DNA of 44,234 bases, from positions 1 through 44,234 of the IMG/VR virus record IMGVR_UViG_3300035180_004104. One strand, written 5' to 3'. Position 1 is the stretch's first letter, and every line of letters starts with the position of its first letter. The notes below the pieces were generated by a model. It ran no database searches, was not told the origin of the DNA, and saw only the letters and a program-made list of their open reading frames with translations. This DNA comes from a virus. The translations under genes were made by a program, and so were the position numbers. Shown here piece by piece: positions 7,547 through 16,052 of this stretch.

Positions 7547-10500
7547 TTACTTGCGGCCGAAACGATAGATGTCGCTGTTGCGGTCATAGGCATTGCGCAG
7601 CTCGCGCATGCCGATGCCGAGGTCATTGATGCGGTCATGCAGCGCGCCGAGCAGGCTGCGCATGCCCGGATCGGCGATCTGATCCAGCATCTGGCGCGGC
7701 GATGCATTGGAATTCGCCGCCCGGCCGGCGAGGATTTGTTGCGTGGTCGCCGCATCGAAGAAGCGCGCCGGACCGGTCGCCATCAGCTCCGCGCCGCGCT
7801 CACCCACCATGGCGATGCCGCCGCCGAAATCGCCGCCAGTGGCGAAGCCCGGAATGCCGAAGCCCTTCAACTGCCCCAGCACATCCTGGAAGCCGGCGGC
7901 GTATTGCGTGCCGGAGCCATAGAAGCCGCGCAGGATATTGAGGTAATTGGTCGCCGCGTCCTGAAAGCCGGCTTTGTTGCCGCTGGCCACCACCGCCTGA
8001 TATTGCTTGGTCGCCTGGCTCAGCTGGTCGGTCGGCGACAGGGCGGAGAGATCGCCCAGCGTCAGCTGGTTGAAGAACGACTGCAAACTGTCATTCATCG
8101 AATTGAGGCCGGATTCCAGGATCTGCTGGCGCTTCAAGCCATAGAGTTCCTCGACCGCCGCCAGGTCGCCGCCGAGCTTCTGCGCCTGCGCCACCTCCGC
8201 CGCGTGGTCGAGGTCCAATTGCTTCAGGGCATAGGCCTGGGCATCCTTCAATTGCAGGATCTGGTCCTGGATGCCCTGGTTGAAATTGTCGGTGAAGATC
8301 TGCGTGACCTTCTCGACCGAGACGCCGTACAGCTCCGCCGCCCGCTGCTGCTTGTTCATCTCGATCGCCAGGTCGCGCAGCGCCTTCGCCGCCGCATCGG
8401 TCGGCGTGCGGATCGTGTCGATCTGGGCGTAGAACTTGGCGAAGTCGGTCAGCTTGGTCAGGTCGTCCTGGCTGGTGACGACGCCGTTCTTGGCATAGGC
8501 GGATTTGAACACCTCGCCCATGCCCGGCGCCAGGCCCTGGATGGTGCCCTGGGTGGCACCGATGCCCAGCGCCCCGGACAGCAGCGCCGCCATCGCCTCG
8601 TCCGAGGTCGCGAACTTGCCGAAATTGGTGCCGCCGAAATTGCTCTCGAACCAGGACTTCTTCTTCTTGCCCTTCGATTTGGTGATTGAGGTCATATAGA
8701 CCAGCTGGCCCGGATCGAAGGTGACGCCGAGCTCATCGGTCAGGCCGCCGAAGGCATCGCTGAGGCCGGAGCCGATCGCCTGCGCGTCGCTGAGGCTGGC
8801 GCGCTTGGTCTTGTAATGGTCCAGCGTCAAGCCGCCATAGTCCCCTGTCATCATATAGGCCGAGGCCTGCGACTTGATCCATTTCGGCTTGTTGAACAAG
8901 CCGCCGAACACATTGCCGAGCAAGCCACCCACCAGCCCGCCGATCGGCCCACCCACCAGCGTCCCGATCCCGGCAAGCCCGCCGCTCAGCAAGCCCCCGG
9001 CGATATTGCCGTTCAGCAATTGCGGCAACGCCGCCAAGCCGGCCGCGATGCCGGCACCGCCCCAGTTGAGGTTGGAGAAGACGGAGGTTTGATTGGCAAC
9101 CGCATAATCCGCCGTCGTCGCATTGCCGGCGCCAGCCAGCGAATTCGAATTCGACATCCAATTGCCGAGAATGCTGCCCTTCGGGACCAGGCTGCCCAGC
9201 AAGGACGACGCGGACCCGCCGCTGAACATATCGCCGCGCGTGATACCGGCGGCGGCGCTGCTGATGGTTGAATTGCCGCTAGAACTGGTGCCGCTGGAGC
9301 CGGAGCCACCGCCAACCACATCGCCAAAGGTCGGCAGAGAGGTACTACCCATCGCCCAATTCTTGAACGGGTTGATCAATGACAGCTTGATCCCTTCCTG
9401 GATGAATTCCGACAACATGGCGTTGCCGATGTTTCGAACATCCGACAGCGCATTGCCGCCCTGCACGGCGAATTGCGTGATCGCCGAACCGATGCGGTCA
9501 AAGGCCTGGTCGAAGAAGTTGGGCAACTCCTGCGCTATCGCCTGCTGACGCTGCAGCTCCAAGGTCATTCTCGCCATGCTATCGGCGTTCTGCAGATATT
9601 GCTGACCCTGCTTGCTGAGCGGATCAATCATCTGCTGCTCAAGGTACAAAAGCGCCTGGGCATGCGCGATCGCGATCGATCGCTCGTCGTTGCCCGCATG
9701 GACCAAACCCATCTGGACTTGAAGCAGATTTATCTGATCTTTCTGTTGGTTGATCACATGATCCAGGTCGATTTCCCGCGCGCCCTGGGCCAGCTCCGTC
9801 ATGCTCTTGCCCGTCGCCTGGATCTCGATGTTCAGCTGGCGGATACGATCCGGGTCGGTGGTCTTCTGCAGCGCCAGTTGCAGGTCCTTGGTCTTCTCGG
9901 CGATCTGGTTATCCAGCAGCGCCTGGGCCTCGGCCTGGCGTCCCTTCGCGGCGGCATCGACCACCTTTTGTTGCGCCGCCACCTGCTGATCCAGCTGCCG
10001 CACCTGCTTGGCGCCGGATTCCGCCGCGTCGGCCGCCTGTTGCTGCAGGATCTGCGCCTTGCGGGTGGTGACATCCATCCCGTCATTCAGCGATTGCAGC
10101 ACCGCTTCCCGCTGCGCGTCGGCCGCCTGCCCGGCGGATTCCGATTTCAGCCAGGCATCCGTCGCGGCGCCGGTCAAGGTGATGCCGGTGTTCAGCTGCG
10201 TGTTGCGGTCGCGCAAGGCAGCACTTTGCTGCTCGATCGCCTGCGCCGTGGCGATGGCGGCCAGCTTGTCGGCATCGGCCGCCCGCTGCGGGTCGGCCAG
10301 GGCCGCATTCTTGGCCGATATGCCGGCCTGCAAGGCGGCGCGCTGATAGGGCGGCGCGGCGCTGATCCGCTGCTGGTCCATCAGCGCCTGCTGCGCCTGG
10401 TCGAGTGGCGATTTCAGGGCATTCAAAGCGCGCTGCGCGCCATCGCGGGCGGCGATCGCCTGCTTCTCGGCTTGCTGATACTGCTGGATGGTGGTGTCGT

Positions 10501-11752
10501 TTTCACCCGTCAGCGCCGCCTGGTGGAACTTCTGCCGCGCGGCATCCCATTTGATGATCTCGTTGCGCAAATCGCGCTGCTTGTCGGCGAAGGTGGCGAA
10601 TTTGCCGGCGGCGGAATCAGCCTGTTTGCCGAGATCCTGCAGGTCGGCGGCCTGCTGTGCCAGGTCCCTGTCCAGGTCCTGTCCCTTCTTCTCCGCCGTC
10701 AATTCCGTGCGCTTTTTCAGCAGGGCCGGCAGATCTGCCCCGGCATAGACGGAACCGGTGTTTTCACGCGCCGCCAGGGCCTTGGCGATGGCGGCCTCGT
10801 TATCGGCGATCTGTTCCTCGATCGACTTGGTGCGTCCGATGCCGAGCGCCGCGTCGTAATAGTGATCCCAGGCCTTGCCGAGCGCATAGATGGTCTTGCC
10901 GAGCAAGCCCATGCCATCGGTCGCCAGATGATTGATGCGCTCGTTCAGCGAATCCGCCAGCACGATCTGCGCCTGGGTCTGATCGCCCTGCGCCACCAGA
11001 TCCTGGATATGCCGGCGCTCCGCCGCGCTCAACAGGTTATAGGCGTCGTCCAGCTGCTTCATGCCCTTCAGCGGGTCGCTGAAGATCTGCCCCAGGGCCT
11101 TGCCGGCGGTTTCCGCGTCGGTCTTGGTGGCGGCGGCATAATCGCCGGACATGGACGTCAATTTGGCGATCACATCCGCCGACAGCTTGCCCGTCGCCGT
11201 CAGTTCGGTGGCGATGGCGCGCGCCGCGCCAGGACCGACTTTCCCAAAGGCGATGGCTGATTTCGCGATCTCATCCATCCGGCCGGCGGTCATCCCGGCG
11301 GCATTGGCGCTGATCCTCAGCGCCTCATTGAAGGCTGCGGTTTGCGCCGCGCCCTTTTCATAGGCGAAACCGACAGCGGTGACGGCGGCAATGGCGGCCG
11401 TCGCGACACCGCCGATGCCGAGAAGTGCCGCGCGGCTGAGCCCGGCCTTGGCCGCCAATTCGCCGAAGGCAGGCGCCGTCTGCGCCAGCTGCGTTGTCAA
11501 CACCTGGATGGGGTCCATGCCGGCGACCAGCGACTGGAAGGTGTTGATCACCCCGGAGCGCAGGATCTCGACATTGGTGTAGCTCAGCTTCGCGCTCTTA
11601 CCGAGATCGTCGAGCGCCTTGCTGAGCTGCGGTGTGGCGGCCGCCAGGCGATCGAAGGACGCCTTGGCCTGGGGACCGATCGCCTCCAGATCCCGGCGCA
11701 GCTGGTCGAGGCCTTCGCTGGTGATACTGACGCTGAAACTGTTCTTGGGCAT
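7547..11752 (-). CDS. Tail length tape measure protein
   Basis: 1401 aa, the longest gene of the window. Order: an N-terminal segment with Gly-Leu-Asp-Gln-Leu-Arg-Arg-Asp-Leu, a hydrophobic span around residues 110-135 and long Gln/Ala-rich coiled coils (about 330-760). A second Gly/Leu/Ile-rich hydrophobic region lies at about 895-960, followed by a helical C-terminus with Gly-Glu-Arg-Gly-Ala-Glu-Leu. The region after residue 90 resembles the lambda gpH-type tail-length domain. It sets tail length and is ejected at infection, when the hydrophobic parts may form a membrane channel. It follows the DUF6441 gene and precedes the fibre, as expected for a siphophage. Confidence 0.92.
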   Translation of the reverse strand: MPKNSFSVSITSEGLDQLRRDLEAIGPQAKASFDRLAAATPQLSKALDDLGKSAKLSYTNVEILRSGVINTFQSLVAGMDPIQVLTTQLAQTAPAFGELAAKAGLSRAALLGIGGVATAAIAAVTAVGFAYEKGAAQTAAFNEALRISANAAGMTAGRMDEIAKSAIAFGKVGPGAARAIATELTATGKLSADVIAKLTSMSGDYAAATKTDAETAGKALGQIFSDPLKGMKQLDDAYNLLSAAERRHIQDLVAQGDQTQAQIVLADSLNERINHLATDGMGLLGKTIYALGKAWDHYYDAALGIGRTKSIEEQIADNEAAIAKALAARENTGSVYAGADLPALLKKRTELTAEKKGQDLDRDLAQQAADLQDLGKQADSAAGKFATFADKQRDLRNEIIKWDAARQKFHQAALTGENDTTIQQYQQAEKQAIAARDGAQRALNALKSPLDQAQQALMDQQRISAAPPYQRAALQAGISAKNAALADPQRAADADKLAAIATAQAIEQQSAALRDRNTQLNTGITLTGAATDAWLKSESAGQAADAQREAVLQSLNDGMDVTTRKAQILQQQAADAAESGAKQVRQLDQQVAAQQKVVDAAAKGRQAEAQALLDNQIAEKTKDLQLALQKTTDPDRIRQLNIEIQATGKSMTELAQGAREIDLDHVINQQKDQINLLQVQMGLVHAGNDERSIAIAHAQALLYLEQQMIDPLSKQGQQYLQNADSMARMTLELQRQQAIAQELPNFFDQAFDRIGSAITQFAVQGGNALSDVRNIGNAMLSEFIQEGIKLSLINPFKNWAMGSTSLPTFGDVVGGGSGSSGTSSSGNSTISSAAAGITRGDMFSGGSASSLLGSLVPKGSILGNWMSNSNSLAGAGNATTADYAVANQTSVFSNLNWGGAGIAAGLAALPQLLNGNIAGGLLSGGLAGIGTLVGGPIGGLVGGLLGNVFGGLFNKPKWIKSQASAYMMTGDYGGLTLDHYKTKRASLSDAQAIGSGLSDAFGGLTDELGVTFDPGQLVYMTSITKSKGKKKKSWFESNFGGTNFGKFATSDEAMAALLSGALGIGATQGTIQGLAPGMGEVFKSAYAKNGVVTSQDDLTKLTDFAKFYAQIDTIRTPTDAAAKALRDLAIEMNKQQRAAELYGVSVEKVTQIFTDNFNQGIQDQILQLKDAQAYALKQLDLDHAAEVAQAQKLGGDLAAVEELYGLKRQQILESGLNSMNDSLQSFFNQLTLGDLSALSPTDQLSQATKQYQAVVASGNKAGFQDAATNYLNILRGFYGSGTQYAAGFQDVLGQLKGFGIPGFATGGDFGGGIAMVGERGAELMATGPARFFDAATTQQILAGRAANSNASPRQMLDQIADPGMRSLLGALHDRINDLGIGMRELRNAYDRNSDIYRFGRK

Positions 11753-11756
11753 GGGG

Positions 11757-12434
11757 TCAGTCCTGCTGAGAGAACGACTGGTTGATCAGGAACGGGGCCC
11801 TTGCCGCCCATTTCTCGGCGATCGGCGCCGGCGCCAGGCGCGCCCGCAAGCCGACTTGACGCACCAGGGTGAACATCAGCACCAGCTTGACGAGGCGGCC
11901 CTGGGCGAGGCGCTTCACCGTGCCGCGCCGATAGCCCTTCTTGTTGCTCGACTGCACGACCCGGGCATAGAGCTGCAGCACATTCGGCCGGCGCGTCGGC
12001 AACAGCACCAGGTCGCCATTGAAGCTTTCTTCCATTTGCTGCGGCGTCATGCGGCGACGACCGCCCTTCTTGCCGCCGACCAGCGGCACATTGTCCGACG
12101 GGATCGCCAGCCAGTTGCCGTTGCGACCGCGAATCGTGACGCCCTCGGTGAAGGCGCTGAAGATGCTGGTGGCCTGGCCGTCCTTCGGCTGGATCAGGCC
12201 CTTCACCTCATCCCGGTTCCTGCCGGCATCGGTGTAGACCGTCGATCGCAGGGCGTTCGGCAGGCGCCGGCCAAGGCCTGCCGCCGTCATCTGCTGACGC
12301 ATGTCCAGCAAGGCGCCGCGCGTGGCCTTGGTGATGCCGGCCGTGACAGCTTCGCGTGCCACGGCGGCATTGCCCTTGGCCCAAGTCTGAAAGGAACCGC
12401 CCGGCGCCTTGACTGTCACGCGGATAGATACCAT
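11757..12434 (-). CDS. DUF6441-like tail morphogenesis protein
   Basis: 225 aa. Start chosen at the ATG at 12434 (GGAG eight bases upstream); a GTG at 12437 would add one residue. The N-terminal motif Gly-Ala-Leu-Leu-Asp-Met-Arg-Gln-Gln then Gly-Leu-Gly-Arg-Arg-Leu-Pro-Asn-Ala, with Phe-Thr-Glu-Gly-Val-Thr-Ile-Arg and Trp-Leu-Ala-Ile-Pro in the centre, matches my memory of DUF6441. The protein is very basic. In many alphaproteobacterial prophages it sits between tail chaperone and tape measure as here; the exact function is unknown. The start overlaps the stop of the frameshifted chaperone extension (TGATG). Confidence 0.75.
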   Translation of the reverse strand: MVSIRVTVKAPGGSFQTWAKGNAAVAREAVTAGITKATRGALLDMRQQMTAAGLGRRLPNALRSTVYTDAGRNRDEVKGLIQPKDGQATSIFSAFTEGVTIRGRNGNWLAIPSDNVPLVGGKKGGRRRMTPQQMEESFNGDLVLLPTRRPNVLQLYARVVQSSNKKGYRRGTVKRLAQGRLVKLVLMFTLVRQVGLRARLAPAPIAEKWAARAPFLINQSFSQQD

Positions 12435-13296
12435 CACGGTTTCTCCTTCAGATCGGCAACGGCGGCGGCGATGATGTTGAAGGCGTCCATCAACCAGGCT
12501 GACTGGTCGTTGACGCCCCCGTCATCCGGCAGCCGCGCATAGCCGCCCATGGAATCGCGGCAGTACTGCCAGAGGCCCAGCACGTCGAAATAGTCGGGGT
12601 CGAGGTCTAGCTTTGGGTTGCGCTCGTATCGCTCGCCGAAGATGACCCAGGCGCTGCCGTCTGGGGCGAATTCAGGGGTTCTTCCGCCGAAACTGTAGGC
12701 GCCTGGCTGGTCGGCGATAGCGCAGGCGATGCGGAGTTTTTTTCATCGGCCCGGCTCGGCGCCATCAGCACCAGGATCTTGAGCCAGATTTCGGCGAGGT
12801 CACCATCCTCGATCTGTTCCAGCAGATCGCCGGGGACCAGGCCATCCAATCCGCGCCTGAAGGCGAATGGCAGGTTTTCCCAGCCGGTCAGGAAGAAGCT
12901 GGCCGCCACCAGCGGCGCCATCGCGTTGTAATAGTTGTTATCGGCCAGCATGCGCGCCACATCCGGGGATACCTTGCCGATCGACTGCGCCAGTTCCGAC
13001 CAGTTCTTGCCGTCAATCGCGTCCATGTTCAAACCGTTATCGGCCGCGACACGATCGCAGAGCGCCAACAGGCTGTCGGCCTCGCTCGGCTGCACCAGGT
13101 CGATGACGCCGCGCACCGCATCGACGATCTCGCCGATCGGATGCACGAAAATGCCCGCCGAGGTGATGGCGCGCCGAAACGCCGCCCGACGCTGCCGGGT
13201 CGGCGTGTTGATGAAATAGGTGCGTGGATTCGGTAGCTCGGCCTGGCTCGACGGAATCACCGTCTCGACATGCTTCGCGGATTGGACAATGGCCAT
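12434..13296 (-). CDS. Tail assembly chaperone, -1 frameshift fusion product (G-T type)
   Basis: Predicted 287-aa product: 187 residues in frame 0, a slip at the heptamer A AAA AAC (12736-12742), then 100 residues in the -1 frame to a TGA at 12434. The -1 frame is closed by a TGA immediately before the heptamer and then open to the exact start of the next gene, so it has no independent start and makes sense only through frameshifting. The extension contains Ile-Ala-Asp-Gln-Pro-Gly-Ala-Tyr-Ser-Phe-Gly-Gly, a Trp-Val-Ile-Phe-Gly-Glu-Arg-Tyr segment and Leu-Gly-Leu-Trp-Gln-Tyr-Cys. By analogy with lambda gpG/gpGT, the long form recruits the tail tube protein to the tape measure. Confidence 0.85.
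12607..13296 (-). CDS. Tail assembly chaperone, short (frame 0) product
   Basis: 229 aa if no frameshift occurs. The first 180 residues are helical; after the slippery site the frame-0 tail is low-complexity Ser/Ala/Pro/Thr, as often seen in the unfrozen frame behind a slip site. It lies between the major tail protein and the tape measure region, the universal position of tail chaperones. ATG start at 13296. The short and long forms are normally made at a fixed ratio. Confidence 0.82.
   Translation of the reverse strand: MAIVQSAKHVETVIPSSQAELPNPRTYFINTPTRQRRAAFRRAITSAGIFVHPIGEIVDAVRGVIDLVQPSEADSLLALCDRVAADNGLNMDAIDGKNWSELAQSIGKVSPDVARMLADNNYYNAMAPLVAASFFLTGWENLPFAFRRGLDGLVPGDLLEQIEDGDLAEIWLKILVLMAPSRADEKNSASPALSPTSQAPTVSAEEPLNSPQTAAPGSSSASDTSATQS
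12736..12742 (-). other. Programmed -1 ribosomal frameshift site A AAA AAC
   Basis: On the minus strand the frame-0 codons read GAA AAA AAC; the heptamer X XXY YYZ is A AAA AAC, one of the most slippery bacterial sites. After a one-base backward slip the next codon is CTC and the -1 frame stays open for 100 codons. I did not find an unambiguous downstream stimulatory stem by eye. Confidence 0.85.
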
Positions 13297-13334
13297 TTCA
13301 GGTCTCCTATCAGGGTGAGGGTTGGCAGATAAGT

Positions 13335-13364
13335 GGGGCGGCGGGACCTGACCCCCGCCGCCCC
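13335..13364. other. Strong GC hairpin upstream of the chaperone gene
   Basis: Arms GGGGCGGCGGG (13335-13345) and CCCGCCGCCCC (13354-13364) with an 8-base loop. No T-run follows on either strand, so it is not a standard intrinsic terminator; it could stall RNA polymerase or protect the upstream tail-tube mRNA from 3' decay. Confidence 0.55.
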
Positions 13365-13492
13365 CATCGCGCGCGATGTTCCGTCAGGTGAATTCGTGGC
13401 GGGCCGGTTCGCACATCAACCGGCTATTCTTGGTGCTCAGGGTCGTCGCCGACCCTCCGCCACTCCCCTTGCAGGGAAGGCTGATCGCGGGA

Positions 13493-13532
13493 CCCGTGAA
13501 GCGAGGGTTGGCGTGGCGGCTCGCTTCACGGG
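13493..13532. other. 13-bp inverted repeat after the major tail protein gene
   Basis: Arms CCCGTGAAGCGAG (13493-13505) and CTCGCTTCACGGG (13520-13532), perfect, loop 14 bases, starting 14 bases after the stop of the major tail gene. No T-run follows. With the hairpin at 13335-13364 it fills the 249-base gap (13297-13545), in which I see no gene. Likely function: mRNA 3'-end protection or partial termination that lowers chaperone expression relative to tail tube. Confidence 0.6.
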
Positions 13533-13545
13533 ATAAACAAGTCCG

Positions 13546-14940
13546 TCACCAGAAGCAGATGCTGAAACCGGCATCCGGGCCGTAGGGGAAGAAGCCGACC
13601 GGCTCCTTCGACAACCCATCGGCCGGGTCGAGCCCGTAATCGGTATAGACCGCGAGCGGTACGGTGACGGCGACGCGGTTGCCATGTTTCGCCGCGTTGC
13701 TGCCCAGCACGCGGCCATGCACGATCTTCTGGTTGCCGGCGCGGAAATCGGTCATCAGGCTGCGGGTCGCTTCCAGTTGGGTATAGGGGTCCATCTGGCC
13801 GGACATGCTGCGGCTGACTATCTGCGGCGCGCCGAAGCCTTCCGAGGCATTCGGATCATCTGGCCAGACCAGCTGGTTGCCGGTCTTCAGTGTGATCGCA
13901 CCAAGCGCCGTCACCAGTCGATCGACCAGCATGACCGAGTTGCGGAAGGTTCCCGGGCGCGTGGCGTCATAGGTGACGCTCGGCACCGCCGCATCGGCCA
14001 CCGCCTGGAACATCCCCATCAGTCGGAAGCTGGCCTTGCAGGCGCCGGCCGCGTCGAAGGTGAAATCGACATCCCCCCTGCAGCCTTTGAAGCTCCAGAC
14101 CTTGCCATCCATGTAGAACATGATCGAGGCCGAGGGGATGGCATTGCTGATCGGCTGGTACAGCACATTGGCCATCAGCGACGCCTTGGTGGTGGCGCTC
14201 AGCGCGGTGCCGAACAGGTCGGTCAGCGTCGCCACCCGCCCGACGGTGTAATCGCTGATGAAGGCATAGGCGCCGGCGGCTGGATTGGTGCTGAGCGCCA
14301 CCGGCATGCCGCGATAGGCCTGCGCTGTCGCCGCCCAGGGGGCCTGCATGGTCAGGCTGGTATTGGTGCCGGCGGTCGCGGCGGTGCCGGCGAGGCCATA
14401 TTCCATCGTCCAGGTGCCACCGGCCGCTTCATTGGTGAGGCCCGGCGCCGAGCCGTCCAGCTTGGTGACGGTCAGCGAGCCGGCCGCCGAGGCGGTGACC
14501 AGCAATTCGGCATAGGGATTGGCCGGCGAACTCAGATAGAGCAAGGTGCCGACCGTCAACGTCGCCAAGCCATTGGCGCTGTCGGTGATGGTGTTGGTGC
14601 CGGTCACCGCGAAGGTGGTGCCGGTTTTCGGGGTCTGTGTCGCCGTCTCGCCCCAGCCGCAGATGCGCAGGCTTTCCGACAGTTCCGGCGGCGTGCCGGG
14701 TATGCCCATGCCCTTCAGATAGACATCGAAGCTGATGTCGCATTGCGTGCCGCCGATGATCGGCCCGCGACCGTCGAGCGAGGCCGCTACCTCATTGGTG
14801 TTCACGTTCTGCGGATTGAAACCGATCTTCGGATTCTCCACCAGCACGCCATCCATGGTGTTGGACGGCGCGGTGAACACCGCTTCCGTCGGTTCGATCT
14901 TGATCAACATCGCCGCGTTACGGCTGCGAATGAAAGGCAT
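13546..14940 (-). CDS. Major tail (tube) protein
   Basis: 464 aa, ATG at 14940. Beta-rich with many Thr/Gly/Ala repeats. N-terminal part: Glu-Pro-Thr-Glu-Ala-Val-Phe-Thr near residue 17, then Pro-Lys-Ile-Gly-Phe-Asn-Pro-Gln and Gly-Gly-Thr-Gln-Cys-Asp-Ile-Ser-Phe-Asp-Val-Tyr. A Gly/Thr-rich central insert (about 110-200) may be an Ig-like or surface domain. It is longer than lambda gpV, which fits a decorated tube protein. Position between the tail completion genes and the chaperone with frameshift supports the call. It is isolated by intergenic gaps with strong hairpins behind it, as expected for a highly expressed gene. Confidence 0.78.
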   Translation of the reverse strand: MPFIRSRNAAMLIKIEPTEAVFTAPSNTMDGVLVENPKIGFNPQNVNTNEVAASLDGRGPIIGGTQCDISFDVYLKGMGIPGTPPELSESLRICGWGETATQTPKTGTTFAVTGTNTITDSANGLATLTVGTLLYLSSPANPYAELLVTASAAGSLTVTKLDGSAPGLTNEAAGGTWTMEYGLAGTAATAGTNTSLTMQAPWAATAQAYRGMPVALSTNPAAGAYAFISDYTVGRVATLTDLFGTALSATTKASLMANVLYQPISNAIPSASIMFYMDGKVWSFKGCRGDVDFTFDAAGACKASFRLMGMFQAVADAAVPSVTYDATRPGTFRNSVMLVDRLVTALGAITLKTGNQLVWPDDPNASEGFGAPQIVSRSMSGQMDPYTQLEATRSLMTDFRAGNQKIVHGRVLGSNAAKHGNRVAVTVPLAVYTDYGLDPADGLSKEPVGFFPYGPDAGFSICFW

Positions 14941-14982
14941 CGCCGATCTCCTTTAGAGCCAGAATGAAATTGATTGATTGAC

Positions 14983-15435
14983 TTACGGCCCGACCGTGTA
15001 GGGGTCGCCGTATTTTGTTGAGAAGGTGATCTCCAGGACCAGGACACCGCAGCGCGCCGGCTGCATACCCTCGGCACCGGTCAGGGTCTGGACATTCTTC
15101 AGTCCCAGCTGCTTGACATCCACGGCATTGCCGTTCAGCGAGGTGTCGCTGGCCGCCGCCTTGGAGATCGCCCCGAAGACCTGATCGAAGCTCGCCTGCA
15201 GCACGTCATCTGTTTTGGCGCTGGCATAAATCTCCAGATCGCATTCCATCACATGCTCTTCGAAGCCGAGACTCGAGCTATCCGTGTCATGGTCGCCGTC
15301 GATGACATTTACCGTGGGGAATTCTGTCACCCCGGCATCCCGGTTGCGCTCCACCTTCAGGCCGGGGATGACGCTGATCTGCTGCAGCAGCCAGATCAGG
15401 CGCAAAACGCATTTCTCGCGGATCGTTTCTGTCAT
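14983..15435 (-). CDS. Tail completion/terminator-like minor tail protein
   Basis: 150 aa from the ATG at 15435 (the open frame continues upstream inside the previous gene). Pattern: helical start with Ile-Arg-Glu-Lys-Cys-Val-Leu-Arg-Leu-Ile-Trp-Leu-Leu, then Pro-Thr-Val-Asn-Val-Ile-Asp-Gly-Asp-His and a beta C-terminus (Val-Leu-Val-Leu-Glu-Ile-Thr-Phe-Ser-Thr). Size and location between head-tail joining protein and tail tube fit the tail terminator (lambda gpU position). Recognition of the family is indirect. Confidence 0.65.
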   Translation of the reverse strand: MTETIREKCVLRLIWLLQQISVIPGLKVERNRDAGVTEFPTVNVIDGDHDTDSSSLGFEEHVMECDLEIYASAKTDDVLQASFDQVFGAISKAAASDTSLNGNAVDVKQLGLKNVQTLTGAEGMQPARCGVLVLEITFSTKYGDPYTVGP

Positions 15436-15436
15436 C

Positions 15437-15751
15437 TCACACCAGCCGATCGCAATCGAGCATCCAGATCTGCCCGCTGATATCGCGGCTCGGCACCCGC
15501 ACCCGGAAGATCTTGCCGCCGATCGTGACGGTGTCGTTTTCCTTGGGCTGTGCCACGTCACTCACCCGCGCTTGAATACGATAGGCACTCAAGGCGACGC
15601 CGACGGCACCCAAATCGTGCTGGTTCTGGCCCTGATCGAGAATGACCGGAAAGGTCGATTGCGCGCCGGCCAAGGTCGTGTAGACGGCCGACACGGCGAA
15701 CACATCCGTGTCGAAATAGGCCGCCATTTCCGCATCATCCTCGATCGCCAT
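15437..15751 (-). CDS. Head-tail joining protein (lambda gpFII-like)
   Basis: 104 aa, beta-rich, with an Asp-Gln-Gly-Gln-Asn loop, Asp-Thr-Val-Thr-Ile-Gly-Gly-Lys-Ile-Phe-Arg-Val-Arg, and a C-terminal Leu-Asp-Cys-Asp-Arg. A rigid barrel with a Gly-rich hairpin (gene-order position FII) is expected for the head-tail joining family. ATG at 15751; ends one base before the next start. Confidence 0.65.
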   Translation of the reverse strand: MAIEDDAEMAAYFDTDVFAVSAVYTTLAGAQSTFPVILDQGQNQHDLGAVGVALSAYRIQARVSDVAQPKENDTVTIGGKIFRVRVPSRDISGQIWMLDCDRLV

Positions 15752-15762
15752 CTGGGCTGACC

Positions 15763-15981
15763 TCAGGCTGCCGGCGGCGTTTCGGTGCCGCCGGTGCCTT
15801 CGCCTGCTTCCCCGGCAGCGGCGTCTTCGGTTGGGGCCGGTGCATCCGGATCAGCAATGGCACCAACGCGCAGCAAGGCGGTGGCGGCATCGTCATCCAG
15901 CTTGATCTTCTTACCCGGGACATAGGTCTTCTGGTCGTGCTCGACGGGCGACAGCACGACGTAGTTTTTCTGATCAGCCAT
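15763..15981 (-). CDS. Small acidic capsid-region protein
   Basis: 72 aa from the ATG at 15981, chosen because GGAGG lies 5 bases upstream; an ATG at 15993 is also in frame. Residues 1-45 carry the pattern Tyr-Val-Val-Leu-Ser-Pro-Val-Glu-His, Tyr-Val-Pro-Gly-Lys-Lys-Ile and Ala-Leu-Leu-Arg-Val-Gly-Ala-Ile, which I know from small phage head proteins encoded next to the capsid gene. The tail is disordered (Pro/Ala/Glu/Thr). Function unknown. Confidence 0.6.
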   Translation of the reverse strand: MADQKNYVVLSPVEHDQKTYVPGKKIKLDDDAATALLRVGAIADPDAPAPTEDAAAGEAGEGTGGTETPPAA

Positions 15982-16001
15982 ATCGGCCTCCATGTTTCAT
16001 G

Positions 16002-16023
16002 AAAACGGCGCCGATCGGCGCCG
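16002..16023 (-). terminator. Intrinsic terminator after the major capsid gene
   Basis: An 18-bp perfect palindrome CGGCGCCGATCGGCGCCG (16006-16023) followed on the minus strand by TTTT. It lies about 30 bases past the capsid stop and before the 72-aa gene, so it should cap most capsid transcripts unless antiterminated. Confidence 0.72.
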
Positions 16024-16052
16024 CTCTCACAGGTCAGGGTTATGCCGATGCC

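Noticed and set aside
7511-8689. 392-codon plus-strand frame opposite the tape measure C-terminus
   Set aside because: Antisense shadow, no supported start or domain.
9473-11260. 595-codon open frame on the plus strand opposite the tape measure gene
   Set aside because: It is the antisense of a clear tape measure protein; composition is Arg/Leu/Gly/His-rich as in shadow frames, with no motif or ribosome site.
13684-14967. 427-codon plus-strand frame opposite the major tail protein
   Set aside because: Shadow frame; Arg/His/Gly-rich, no recognisable domain, and the opposite gene fits the tail gene order.
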